A stretch of 13,065 nucleotides of DNA. It comes from JAYZDB01 sp036338025. Its GTDB lineage: Bacteria; Planctomycetota; UBA1135; UBA2386. Both the position numbers and the translations under genes were made by a program. This document shows positions 1 through 7,325 of the stretch, one piece after another. Numbering within the stretch: the stretch's first letter is position 1; each line of letters starts with the position of its first letter. The stretch spans positions 1 to 13,065 of the forward strand of contig JAYZDB010000335.1 in the NCBI GenBank assembly GCA_036338025.1, written 5' to 3'. The notes under the pieces were generated by a model that saw only the letters and a program-made list of their open reading frames with translations, was not told where the DNA came from and did not search any database.

Positions 1-3000
1 TTGTCTTGCAGTGCGGAGAGGATCTCCACCCGCTTGATCGAATCGATACCGAGATCGGAATCGAGCCCCATGGAAAGCTCCAACATGTCCACCGGGTAGC
101 CGGTCTTCTCGGCGACCACATCGAGCAGAACCGGCGTGGCATCTTCGGTCATAGGCACCGGCGTGGCGACCTTCGGAACCGACAAGGGGCTGGCTGGGGT
201 AAACGCATCGCCCAGCTGGCCGGTACCGAATCCTGACTGCTGCCGGGCCAGCAACTGCTCGAGGTTGCGCGCGGCCTGTTCTTGATTCTCCAAGAACCTG
301 CGGTGCAACTCTGCCGTCTGTTGTTGCAACTTGGCAAGGGCCTCCAGGCTCTCCTGGTTGGCGCGCAAGGCATCGGAGACCATGCCTTCGTGCGCCGTTG
401 GGGCAGCTGGACGCGGCGATGCAGGCAGGTCCTGCCTTGGCTCCGTAGGGACGGGTTGGACCGACACAGCCGGCGGTCGCGCGGGCCTTGGTGGTTTGAG
501 CTCCCTGGGGACCACGTAGTTGGCCCCGCTGATCGGCACCGTGTATGCCGGCCGCTTGGCTGACAAGCGGGCATTGTGTCGTTGCAGGTAGCCGGCATCC
601 CAGAGTTCCAGGTCCACGTGATGACCACCAGCCACCAGGCAGGCAAGGGTCCGAGCCAGATCGGCGCGACCGCGGCCGTGTGAACCATCGATCGAAGTTG
701 TCCACACCTTCGGGTCACCTTCGAGAGTGGCAGAAACCAGCCCAGACATGGTGTTGCCCGGACCTGTCTCCACGAAGGTGGTGATCCCGGCCTTGCGCAT
801 GTTCTCGACACAGCGCTGGAACTCGACAGGTCTTGCCAGCTGCCCGGCGAGCAGGCGGCGGGCGGCGGCGGCATCGGATGGGTAGGGTTGTGCAGAGGTG
901 TTGGCGTACACCGGGAAATTCCCATCCGCAAACTCGACATCCGACAGGAGTTCTCCGAACGGCGCCGTCGCCTCTGCAACCAGCGCACTGTGGAAAGCAG
1001 CCGCCACCGGCAACAGCTTGCAGCGGACACCGTCCTCCTGCAGTTGTCGTTCGGCTTGCTCGATGGCCTTCGACGCTCCGGACAACACGCACTGGTTCGG
1101 GGCATTGCGGTTGGCAAGTACCACATCTAGATCGTGTCGCTCAAGAAACTGCTCGACTACCGCGTGTTCCGCGAACACCGCCAGCATCCGCCCACGATCG
1201 CCATCACCACGTGCCATGAACTTGCCGCGGAACCACGACAATGTGTGGAAATCGACTTCGGACAAACGGCCGGCAGCGCGCAGTGCTGCCAACTCGCCGT
1301 AGCTGTGCCCCGCCGTAGCGGCTACCTGCACCCCAAAGTTCTGCAGCACGTTCCACGCGCCAAGGGAAACCGCGCCGATGGCGGGTTGTGCGACATCCGT
1401 CTGGCGAAGGGCATCCGCTTGCCGTCGCCTGGTGTCCTCGTCGAACGCCGGGTGTGGGTAGACGTGATCTGAAAGTTCGGTGGACTGGCCACCGGCGTTG
1501 GCGTTGGCAAGCGCCTCCTGTGCGCAAGGAAACTGGCACAAGAGCTCGCGCAGCATGCCGGGATACTGGCTGCCTTGACCGGGGAAGATGGCAGCGATCT
1601 CACCGGTCTTGGGCCCAGTCGCAAACCAGATGCCCTGTGGACTCGACCATTGCTCGGCGTCGCCATGCTGTTCGAGCAGTTGGCCGGCGGTGGTGATCTG
1701 GGCGATGGGGGCACTCCGATCTGCTTCGAGCAACAGCACCAGGCGACAATGTAGTTTCGGATCGAAGTCCTGCCGAGCCCTGGCAGCGACACCACGCACC
1801 GTAGACCAGTCCTTGATGTCGGCGAAAGCGACGCGCAAATCCTCGAGAACCACGTGCAAGCCGTCACGGTCGTGGGCAGCGATCGGCAAGATCTGAACCC
1901 GACCATCCCATTCGGTAGCTAGCTGGGCCTTGTCTGGCGCGTATTCCTCGAGCACACAGTGGAAGTTGCTGCCACCAAAACCAAATGCGCTGACTCCCGC
2001 GCGACGCGGGTGGTGGCGGGCCGGTAGCCAGGGGCGCAGCTGTGTGTTGACGTAGAATGGGGTCGTTCCCGGGGCAGCTGCGTCGTTGGGAGAATCCACC
2101 TTCAGGGTCGGGGGCAGAACACGGTGATGCAGAGCCATCGCCGCCTTGATCAAGCCGGCGGCCCCGGCGGCCGCCTTGGTATGCCCGATCATCGACTTGA
2201 CGGAACCGAGCGCACACCAGGAACCCTCACGCTTCGCCGCGCTGAAAACCGATGTCAAGCCACGGATCTCCGTAGCATCGCCAACCTTGGTACCGGTGCC
2301 ATGCGCCTCGACCAGTTCGATGGTGGACGGGTCGACGGCGGCATTCTCATAGGCGTTGCGCAGAGCCCGGGCCTGTCCCTCAGAGCTAGGCGCGTAGACC
2401 GCGTTGCCCTTGCCGTCACTCGACGAACCAATCCCACGAATGACTGCGTAGATCCGGTCGTCATCGCGTTCGGCTTCGGATAGACGCTTCAGCACTACCA
2501 TGCCGATACCCTCACCGAGGATCGTCCCATCACCGTTGGCTGCGAACGGCTTCGCATCCCCGGTCGGCGACAGGGCCGGAGTCTTGCTGAAGCACATGTA
2601 CATGAAGATGTCGTTGAAGGTATCGACACCACCAGTCACCACCATGTCAGCCCGGCCGGCCTGCAGTTCCATGACCGCCAGATGCAGTGCGCTCAACGAC
2701 GATGCACATGCTGAGTCGACAACGCAGTTGGTGCCGTGCAGGTCGAGTCGATTGGCGATTCGCCCAGCCACCACGTTGCCGAGTAGCCCGGGGAAAGAGT
2801 TCTCCTGCCAACCGACATAGCTATCACGAATCCGCTCGACAACGTCCTCGGCGGTGGTGGGGTCGACGCCGGCGTCTTTGAGGGCGCGCCGCCAAATCGG
2901 GTGACCGAGCCTGGCACCGAGCGGAATCACCAATTCGAGCGTGCCCGTCACGCCGAGGACCACACTGATCCGATCGCGTGGAAGATCCGGTGCGTCGGTA

Positions 3001-3368
3001 GAATAGCCGGCGTCCATCAGCGCTTGCTTGGCGATCGCCATGCCGAGCAGTTGGGCAGTATCGGTTGCCTCGACATCTCGGGGCGCGATCCCGAACTCCA
3101 TCGGATCAAAGTCGGTCTGTTCCAGAAAACCGCCCCGTCGGCCGTAGGTCTTGTCCGGCGCGTCAGGATTGGCGTCGTAGTAGTCCTCGGTACGCCAGTG
3201 GGTCTTGGGGGTCTCGGTGATGCCGTCGACACCCTCCCGGATGTTCGCCCAGTAATTCTCCAGGTCCTTCGCCTTGGGGAACATGCAACCGATCCCGATG
3301 ATCGCAATCGGCTCCGGCGGAGTGGTGACGCCACCGGTCTCGCTGTCTGATTTGGGTTCGCTGGACAT
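1..3368 (-). CDS. pfaA: PfaA-type polyketide/polyunsaturated fatty acid synthase (KS-AT-ACP), C-terminus cut by window edge
   Basis: Multidomain iterative synthase subunit, cytosolic; it condenses malonyl units on its own carrier domain. Reading from ATG 3368 gives 1122 uninterrupted codons and no stop before the edge. The ketosynthase spans about residues 20-475, with Cys221 (DSACASS), His356 (EAHGTGT) and His396 (GHTKAA). The FxYMxFSKTPA stretch (about 255-265) and the DTAQLL segment (103-108) resemble marine PfaA rather than modular PKS. The acyltransferase spans about 590-900, with GQGSQ at 597-601, nucleophile Ser689 in GHSYGE and His793 (AAFHS). A Pro-rich linker (955-990) leads into a Gln-rich probable coiled coil (about 998-1044), then a carrier domain with phosphopantetheine Ser1110 (LGIDSIKR). 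PfaA proteins usually continue with more ACPs and a ketoreductase, which would lie left of the window. No Shine-Dalgarno is visible; the ATG overlaps the upstream stop (TGATG), so translation is probably coupled. The exact product is not determinable; a PfaA-like specialised-lipid synthase is the alternative. Confidence 0.93.
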   Translation of the reverse strand, partial: MSSEPKSDSETGGVTTPPEPIAIIGIGCMFPKAKDLENYWANIREGVDGITETPKTHWRTEDYYDANPDAPDKTYGRRGGFLEQTDFDPMEFGIAPRDVEATDTAQLLGMAIAKQALMDAGYSTDAPDLPRDRISVVLGVTGTLELVIPLGARLGHPIWRRALKDAGVDPTTAEDVVERIRDSYVGWQENSFPGLLGNVVAGRIANRLDLHGTNCVVDSACASSLSALHLAVMELQAGRADMVVTGGVDTFNDIFMYMCFSKTPALSPTGDAKPFAANGDGTILGEGIGMVVLKRLSEAERDDDRIYAVIRGIGSSSDGKGNAVYAPSSEGQARALRNAYENAAVDPSTIELVEAHGTGTKVGDATEIRGLTSVFSAAKREGSWCALGSVKSMIGHTKAAAGAAGLIKAAMALHHRVLPPTLKVDSPNDAAAPGTTPFYVNTQLRPWLPARHHPRRAGVSAFGFGGSNFHCVLEEYAPDKAQLATEWDGRVQILPIAAHDRDGLHVVLEDLRVAFADIKDWSTVRGVAARARQDFDPKLHCRLVLLLEADRSAPIAQITTAGQLLEQHGDAEQWSSPQGIWFATGPKTGEIAAIFPGQGSQYPGMLRELLCQFPCAQEALANANAGGQSTELSDHVYPHPAFDEDTRRRQADALRQTDVAQPAIGAVSLGAWNVLQNFGVQVAATAGHSYGELAALRAAGRLSEVDFHTLSWFRGKFMARGDGDRGRMLAVFAEHAVVEQFLERHDLDVVLANRNAPNQCVLSGASKAIEQAERQLQEDGVRCKLLPVAAAFHSALVAEATAPFGELLSDVEFADGNFPVYANTSAQPYPSDAAAARRLLAGQLARPVEFQRCVENMRKAGITTFVETGPGNTMSGLVSATLEGDPKVWTTSIDGSHGRGRADLARTLACLVAGGHHVDLELWDAGYLQRHNARLSAKRPAYTVPISGANYVVPRELKPPRPARPPAVSVQPVPTEPRQDLPASPRPAAPTAHEGMVSDALRANQESLEALAKLQQQTAELHRRFLENQEQAARNLEQLLARQQSGFGTGQLGDAFTPASPLSVPKVATPVPMTEDATPVLLDVVAEKTGYPVDMLELSMGLDSDLGIDSIKRVEILSALQD

Positions 3369-5077
3369 CAGGCCACAGTTTCGGAAAGTTCCGCGGTCTC
3401 GCGCGGTGCTAGATCGAGGCACGCAGTCGACACGTTCACGCCCTGGCTCGCCAAGACATGCGCGCGGGTCAAGACTGCTGCACCACGGAGGATGTTGCGT
3501 GCGATCGGGACCACCCGACGGTTTTGCCAGTTTTCGAGGTGACTACCCCGGACCCACTCGTTGAACGAACCCATCGCCGGCCCGCACCAAACCTGGTAGT
3601 CCATCTCGCGGCCCGCAACGCCGGCATTGGCCCAACGCGACGACTGCCCAAGGTACCACCGGAACGTCAAGGCCATCTTGTGGTGGGCATCCCGATTGGC
3701 CCGCTCGATCTGCTGGGGGTCGCGCTGGTTCCAGAACGCCTCCGTGTCACGCCACACATCGTCGAGCGGCATCCGGAAGATCGACTTCTCGATCGCGGCA
3801 CGGGCCTCGGCCGGAATGTCCTCAAGGCTGTCGTATGCGGCGTAGAGGTCGTAGAGCTTCTGGGCTCGCATCGGAAACATGGTCCGCCGGTTGGTGACCT
3901 GTAGCTGCACGCCCATTTCGAACATGTCGGCGGCCGGCGCCATCCTCACATCAGCCTGCTCGACCTCGGCCAGAAGCTCGCGAACCGTGTCCGAGGTGCC
4001 AGCCTCCCGACAGGCCTGGTTGACCGATCCGGTGAGGATATAGGCAGCTCCCATGGCAAAGGCGGCGGCAGCCGCCTGCGGTGTTGCGATGCCACCCGCG
4101 GCCCCGACCCGCAACTCCTGCTCGAAACCGTGGGCATCTTGTTGTCGGTCTCGCAGTGCCAGCATGGTCGGGAATTGCGCCAACGCCGGGCGGTTGTCGG
4201 TGTGGCCACCGGAATCGGCTTCGACAGTCAGATCCTGGGCGACCGGAATCGTCCGGGCCATGTTGGCTTGTGACTCACTGAGGCTGCCCCGACCGACCAA
4301 CTCCGCGAGCATCTCGTCGGGCGGTGGCGCGAAGAACTTGTCGGCGACCTCGCTGCGTGAGACCTTCGCGATCAGCCGGTTTGGAGTAACCACCCGACCC
4401 TCGGGGTCGGTGTGAATCCCGGCGACCCGATACCGCACGATCGACAGGGTCATGTCGAGATACGCCGAGGCACAGACCAGGTGCAGTCCGCGCTGCAGGT
4501 AGAGGTCGACGATCGCCTCCTCCAGCTCGGCTTCGTAGGGGCTGTGGATCAGGTTGGAAGCATAGGGGCGCCGGCCCAGCCGGGTCTCGAGTCGATCGAG
4601 CGCCGCACCGACTACATCGGGGGTCAGGCCAGCAGCACCGTAGACTCCCAGCATGCCGGCCCGGCTCATCGCTTCGACCAATTCCGGCGACGCGATGCCG
4701 TTCGCCATCGCGCCTGCGATGTAGGGGTACTCGAGGCCGTGGTCGATGCAGAACTGGCGGTCACCGAGATCCTGCGGGCGGCAGGGCGGCACCATGGCAC
4801 GTACCGACCAGCCATCCCCCGACAGATCCTCGCCGAAGTCCACGACCCCGCCTTCAGCGATCATCAGATCACCATCTTTGTCGAGGAGGAACAGGGGGCG
4901 GCCGGTGTCGGCTAGCGCGGACGCTAAGTCCGCCGCGTGCTTTGCCTTGTAAAGCTCGCCGCCGCTCCACCGACCCAGCTTGTCTCGGGAATTGGCGATG
5001 GCAGTTTCTATCTGGCACAGGTGGGGGGGGCAAGCAATTGCCGGAGCCTGCAAATCCGCCAACTGGCCCGCTTGCAC
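3368..5077 (-). CDS. pfaD: PfaD-type enoyl reductase (FMN-dependent, nitronate monooxygenase-like fold) of PUFA/polyketide synthase
   Basis: Trans-acting flavin enoyl reductase that works with PfaA-type synthases, reducing enoyl-thioester intermediates in the cytosol. Numbered from GTG 5077 the protein is 569 aa, near the usual PfaD length (roughly 540-570). Visible family features are YIAGAMANGIAS (119-130), NLIHSP (175-180), EADSGGHTDNRP (286-297, the flavin/active-site segment), a GGI turn (328-330), the phosphate-binding-like TGSVNQ (349-354), APAADMFEMG (380-389) and the C-terminal RWYLGQSSRWAN (473-484) with GREMDYQVW (489-497). These match my memory of Shewanella-type PfaD through the whole C-terminal half. 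The start is uncertain. The frame stays open up to 5293, TTG codons lie at 5182 (AGGAG about 10 bases upstream) and just after the GTG, and no ATG exists in the plausible zone. GTG 5077 avoids overlap with the divergent gene. The first 35 or so residues do not look like conserved PfaD sequence. The TGA overlaps the pfaA ATG by one base. Confidence 0.92.
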   Translation of the reverse strand: MQAGQLADLQAPAIACPPHLCQIETAIANSRDKLGRWSGGELYKAKHAADLASALADTGRPLFLLDKDGDLMIAEGGVVDFGEDLSGDGWSVRAMVPPCRPQDLGDRQFCIDHGLEYPYIAGAMANGIASPELVEAMSRAGMLGVYGAAGLTPDVVGAALDRLETRLGRRPYASNLIHSPYEAELEEAIVDLYLQRGLHLVCASAYLDMTLSIVRYRVAGIHTDPEGRVVTPNRLIAKVSRSEVADKFFAPPPDEMLAELVGRGSLSESQANMARTIPVAQDLTVEADSGGHTDNRPALAQFPTMLALRDRQQDAHGFEQELRVGAAGGIATPQAAAAAFAMGAAYILTGSVNQACREAGTSDTVRELLAEVEQADVRMAPAADMFEMGVQLQVTNRRTMFPMRAQKLYDLYAAYDSLEDIPAEARAAIEKSIFRMPLDDVWRDTEAFWNQRDPQQIERANRDAHHKMALTFRWYLGQSSRWANAGVAGREMDYQVWCGPAMGSFNEWVRGSHLENWQNRRVVPIARNILRGAAVLTRAHVLASQGVNVSTACLDLAPRETAELSETVA

Positions 5078-5147
5078 GCGGATTTGACCGATTGGGTCCG
5101 AGTGGTAGTCCCGCCAGATTCCCGGACCTGGGGTAGGCTTCTTGACG

Positions 5148-5504
5148 ATGTCCGAATCGAGTCCGCAACCCCCGTCCGACAATGGCCAGAGGCTCCTCCG
5201 TGAGCTGAATGCCAAGATTTCCACGATGGAAACGCTGCTCGGGAACCTCCACAACACGGAGTCCAGGACTGGTTCGAGCTTCCAGGCGGTCAAGGTGGAC
5301 CTGCGTGCACGGTTGACCGCATGCTACCTGGCGCGCGAGAGCCTGCGGAAGGGTGAGCTGCAGAGCTCAACCAATCTCGAAGACCTGCTGACCCGCCTGC
5401 GGGTCCGGGTCGAGCACCGGAAATACCAGGATTGGGCGATCATCCGCAAGAGCGAGATCGCAGCAGTCGACCTCGACGACCTGACGCGCCAGCTCCTGGG
5501 CTAA
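5148..5504 (+). CDS. Small hypothetical protein, probably all-helical (118 aa), divergent from pfaD
   Basis: I do not recognise a family. The product is a soluble 118-residue protein with no signal peptide, no membrane segment and no obvious enzyme motif. After a Ser/Pro-rich N-terminus (residues 1-11) it is rich in Leu, Arg, Glu and Gln with heptad-like spacing (about 14-36, 47-70 and 76-118), suggesting a helical or short coiled-coil protein. The C-terminal part is highly charged. ATG 5148 has a weak GGGGTAGG about 10 bases upstream; TTG 5142 in the same frame and ATG 5226 (Met27) are alternatives. It is read away from pfaD with about 70 bases between the chosen starts, so the two could share a divergent promoter region. 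The aldehyde dehydrogenase gene follows 143 bases downstream on the same strand and may be co-transcribed. Reality as a gene is likely, because the frame is clean and the composition protein-like, but this is not proven. Confidence 0.6.
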   Translation: MSESSPQPPSDNGQRLLRELNAKISTMETLLGNLHNTESRTGSSFQAVKVDLRARLTACYLARESLRKGELQSSTNLEDLLTRLRVRVEHRKYQDWAIIRKSEIAAVDLDDLTRQLLG

Positions 5505-5647
5505 GCCGGCTGCCGGGAGCGATAGTCCGTAGACCTCGGGGACCGGCTGACCCCGCCGATGCGGAATCCAGTCGGAATCTTGCAATCACCCTGTGGGTTT
5601 GAACACTGGGCACTCCGCCCGGTCCGGGGCGCCTTGGTTCAACCACG

Positions 5648-7192
5648 ATGATCAATCTCGAAAGCTATGTCTGCGGTCAATGGCGCGCCGGAAGCGGCGA
5701 ACCGCGTCTTCTCTACAATCCTGCTACGGAGGAGACGATGGCGGGCTCCGACTCTACTGGAATCGACTTCGCTGCCGCGGTCAGCCACGCGCGCGATGTC
5801 GGCGGCCCCGCCCTGCGCGAATTGGGCTTCGCCCAGCGGGCGGCCTTGCTCAAACAGGTGTCGGCGGCGATCTATGAACTGCGCGAGGACTTGATTGATC
5901 TATCGATCTCCAACGGCGGCAACACACGAGGTGATGCCAAATTCGATATCGACGGCGCCACCGCAACCCTGTCAGCCTACGCCGCGTTCGGCAAGGGTCT
6001 GGGAGACGGCAACCAAATGCCGGACGGCGACGGCGTCCAACTCGGCCGCACCGCTCGCTTCTGGGGTCAACACCATTGGGTTACCCGGCCCGGCGTGACC
6101 GTGCACATCAACGCCTTCAACTTCCCGTGCTGGGGCATGGGCGAAAAACTCGCGCAGGCGATCCTCGCCGGTGTCCCGGTGATCACCAAGCCAGGCACGC
6201 CGACCGCGCTGCTAGCCTGGCGCATGGCGCAGATCATCGTCGACTCGAAGTTGCTCCCCGAAGGCAGCCTGCAGTTCATCGCTGGCGGTACCGGGGATCT
6301 GCTCGCACAACTCGGCCCCCAGGACAGCCTCTCGTTTACCGGGTCTTCCGGAACCGGCGCCCAGCTGAAGGCCACCGCCAACCTGGTCAAGGACAACGTC
6401 CGCGTCGGTATCGAAGCCGATTCCCTCAATGCCGCGATCCTGGGTCCCGACGTCGACGAAGATGACGAGATCTACGAGCAGTTCTTCGGGAACCTCGTAA
6501 CGGACATCACCCAAAAGGCCGGGCAGAAGTGCACCGCTGTCCGGCGGATCCTGGTGCCCGCACAGCGAGCTGCAGTGGTTGCCGAAGAACTGGCGGCCCG
6601 ACTGCAAGCGATCAAGATCGGCAATCCCGCCGACAAGGACGTGCGCCTGGGGCCAGTCGCCAGCGCCCGCCAACTCGGTGACGTCCGGGGTGGCATCGAG
6701 GCGCTGGCAGCCGCCGGCAACTTCGCCTGCGGTGGGTCAGAACCGGTCTTCGATCAGGGCTACTTCGTGTCCCCAACCCTGCTGGTAGCAGAAGATCCCA
6801 GCGCCGATGTAATCCACGACACCGAGGTCTTCGGTCCGGTCGCCTCGATCCTGCCGTATTCGGACACCCAGCCGATGATCGATCTCTGCAACCGCGGCGG
6901 TGGCAGCCTGGTAGCCAGCATCTACTCCAATGACGCCCGCTGGACCGAGGACGTCGTCCTGGGTCTGTCACCCTGGCACGGTCGGATCTGGATCGGTTCC
7001 GACAAGACCGCGGGACAAGCGATCCCGCCGGGTGCTGTGATGGCTCAAATGGTACACGGCGGACCTGGTCGAGCCGGCGGCGGTGAAGAACTCGGTGGCC
7101 TGCGCGGGCTGGCCTTCTACATGCAGCGCACCGCCATCCAGGGTTTCCAGGGTCTGGTAGCACGGCAATTCGGAACACGCGAGGCGGAATAG
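5648..7192 (+). CDS. Aldehyde dehydrogenase of the PaaZ N-domain/BoxD type (probable CoA-thioester semialdehyde dehydrogenase)
   Basis: Cytosolic NAD(P)-dependent oxidation of an aldehyde to a carboxylate. The family relatives oxidise ring-cleavage CoA semialdehydes: BoxD acts on 3,4-dehydroadipyl-CoA semialdehyde in aerobic benzoyl-CoA degradation, and the PaaZ N-domain acts in phenylacetate degradation. The 514-residue protein covers the whole ALDH fold: NAFNFP (155-160), nucleotide-binding Lys181 (KPG), SFTGS (229-233), general base Glu256 in EADSLN, nucleophile Cys295 in GQKCTA, EVFGP (393-397), and the subgroup hallmark HGGPGRAGGGEELGGLRG (470-487). It ends where the PaaZ N-domain ends and has no MaoC-like hydratase domain, so it is closer in layout to BoxD. 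No other benzoate or phenylacetate gene is in view, so the physiological substrate is open. ATG 5648 lacks a clear Shine-Dalgarno, but residues from the start (YVCGQWRAGSGE) already align with the family. A hairpin follows the stop. Confidence 0.88.
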   Translation: MINLESYVCGQWRAGSGEPRLLYNPATEETMAGSDSTGIDFAAAVSHARDVGGPALRELGFAQRAALLKQVSAAIYELREDLIDLSISNGGNTRGDAKFDIDGATATLSAYAAFGKGLGDGNQMPDGDGVQLGRTARFWGQHHWVTRPGVTVHINAFNFPCWGMGEKLAQAILAGVPVITKPGTPTALLAWRMAQIIVDSKLLPEGSLQFIAGGTGDLLAQLGPQDSLSFTGSSGTGAQLKATANLVKDNVRVGIEADSLNAAILGPDVDEDDEIYEQFFGNLVTDITQKAGQKCTAVRRILVPAQRAAVVAEELAARLQAIKIGNPADKDVRLGPVASARQLGDVRGGIEALAAAGNFACGGSEPVFDQGYFVSPTLLVAEDPSADVIHDTEVFGPVASILPYSDTQPMIDLCNRGGGSLVASIYSNDARWTEDVVLGLSPWHGRIWIGSDKTAGQAIPPGAVMAQMVHGGPGRAGGGEELGGLRGLAFYMQRTAIQGFQGLVARQFGTREAE

Positions 7193-7227
7193 CCCGCAAT
7201 ATCACTGCGGGTCCGCAGGCAGTTTTT
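7193..7227 (+). terminator. Possible intrinsic terminator after the aldehyde dehydrogenase gene
   Basis: Directly after the TAG at 7190-7192, CCCGCA (7193-7198) pairs with TGCGGG (7206-7211) around a 7-base loop. An overlapping alternative pairs CTGCGG (7205-7210) with CCGCAG (7213-7218). Five T follow at 7223-7227. The T run sits 4 bases beyond the second arm, so this is not a textbook case; it may be a terminator, an mRNA-end stabiliser, or chance. Confidence 0.4.
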
Positions 7228-7325
7228 GCGGCCGAACCGGGAAAATCACAAACGCACCGGTCGAGTGAACGCCGGGGGGGATACTTTCCGCCGATCGCAC
7301 TGGCTCCGTACCCGAAGGTAATCGA

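Noticed and set aside
149..1126. 325-codon open frame on the minus strand
   Set aside because: It lies in another frame of the PfaA-type synthase; the true frame shows AT and ACP motifs here, and this frame gives low-complexity Arg/Pro/Ser-rich protein typical of GC-rich shadows.
5084..5111. Possible plus-strand promoter TTGACC with a 16-base spacer and TAGTCC
   Set aside because: The -35 matches well but the -10 matches only the first two consensus positions, and the minus-strand promoter is equally unclear; not strong enough to annotate.
5537..5555. Inverted repeat CGGGG / CCCCG with a 9-base loop after the small gene
   Set aside because: Only five pairs, no T run after it, and such repeats are common by chance in GC-rich DNA.
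5597..5645. tRNA-like GGTTCAA / GTTCAAAC words on both strands
   Set aside because: No matching T-stem, anticodon arm or acceptor stem could be folded around either.
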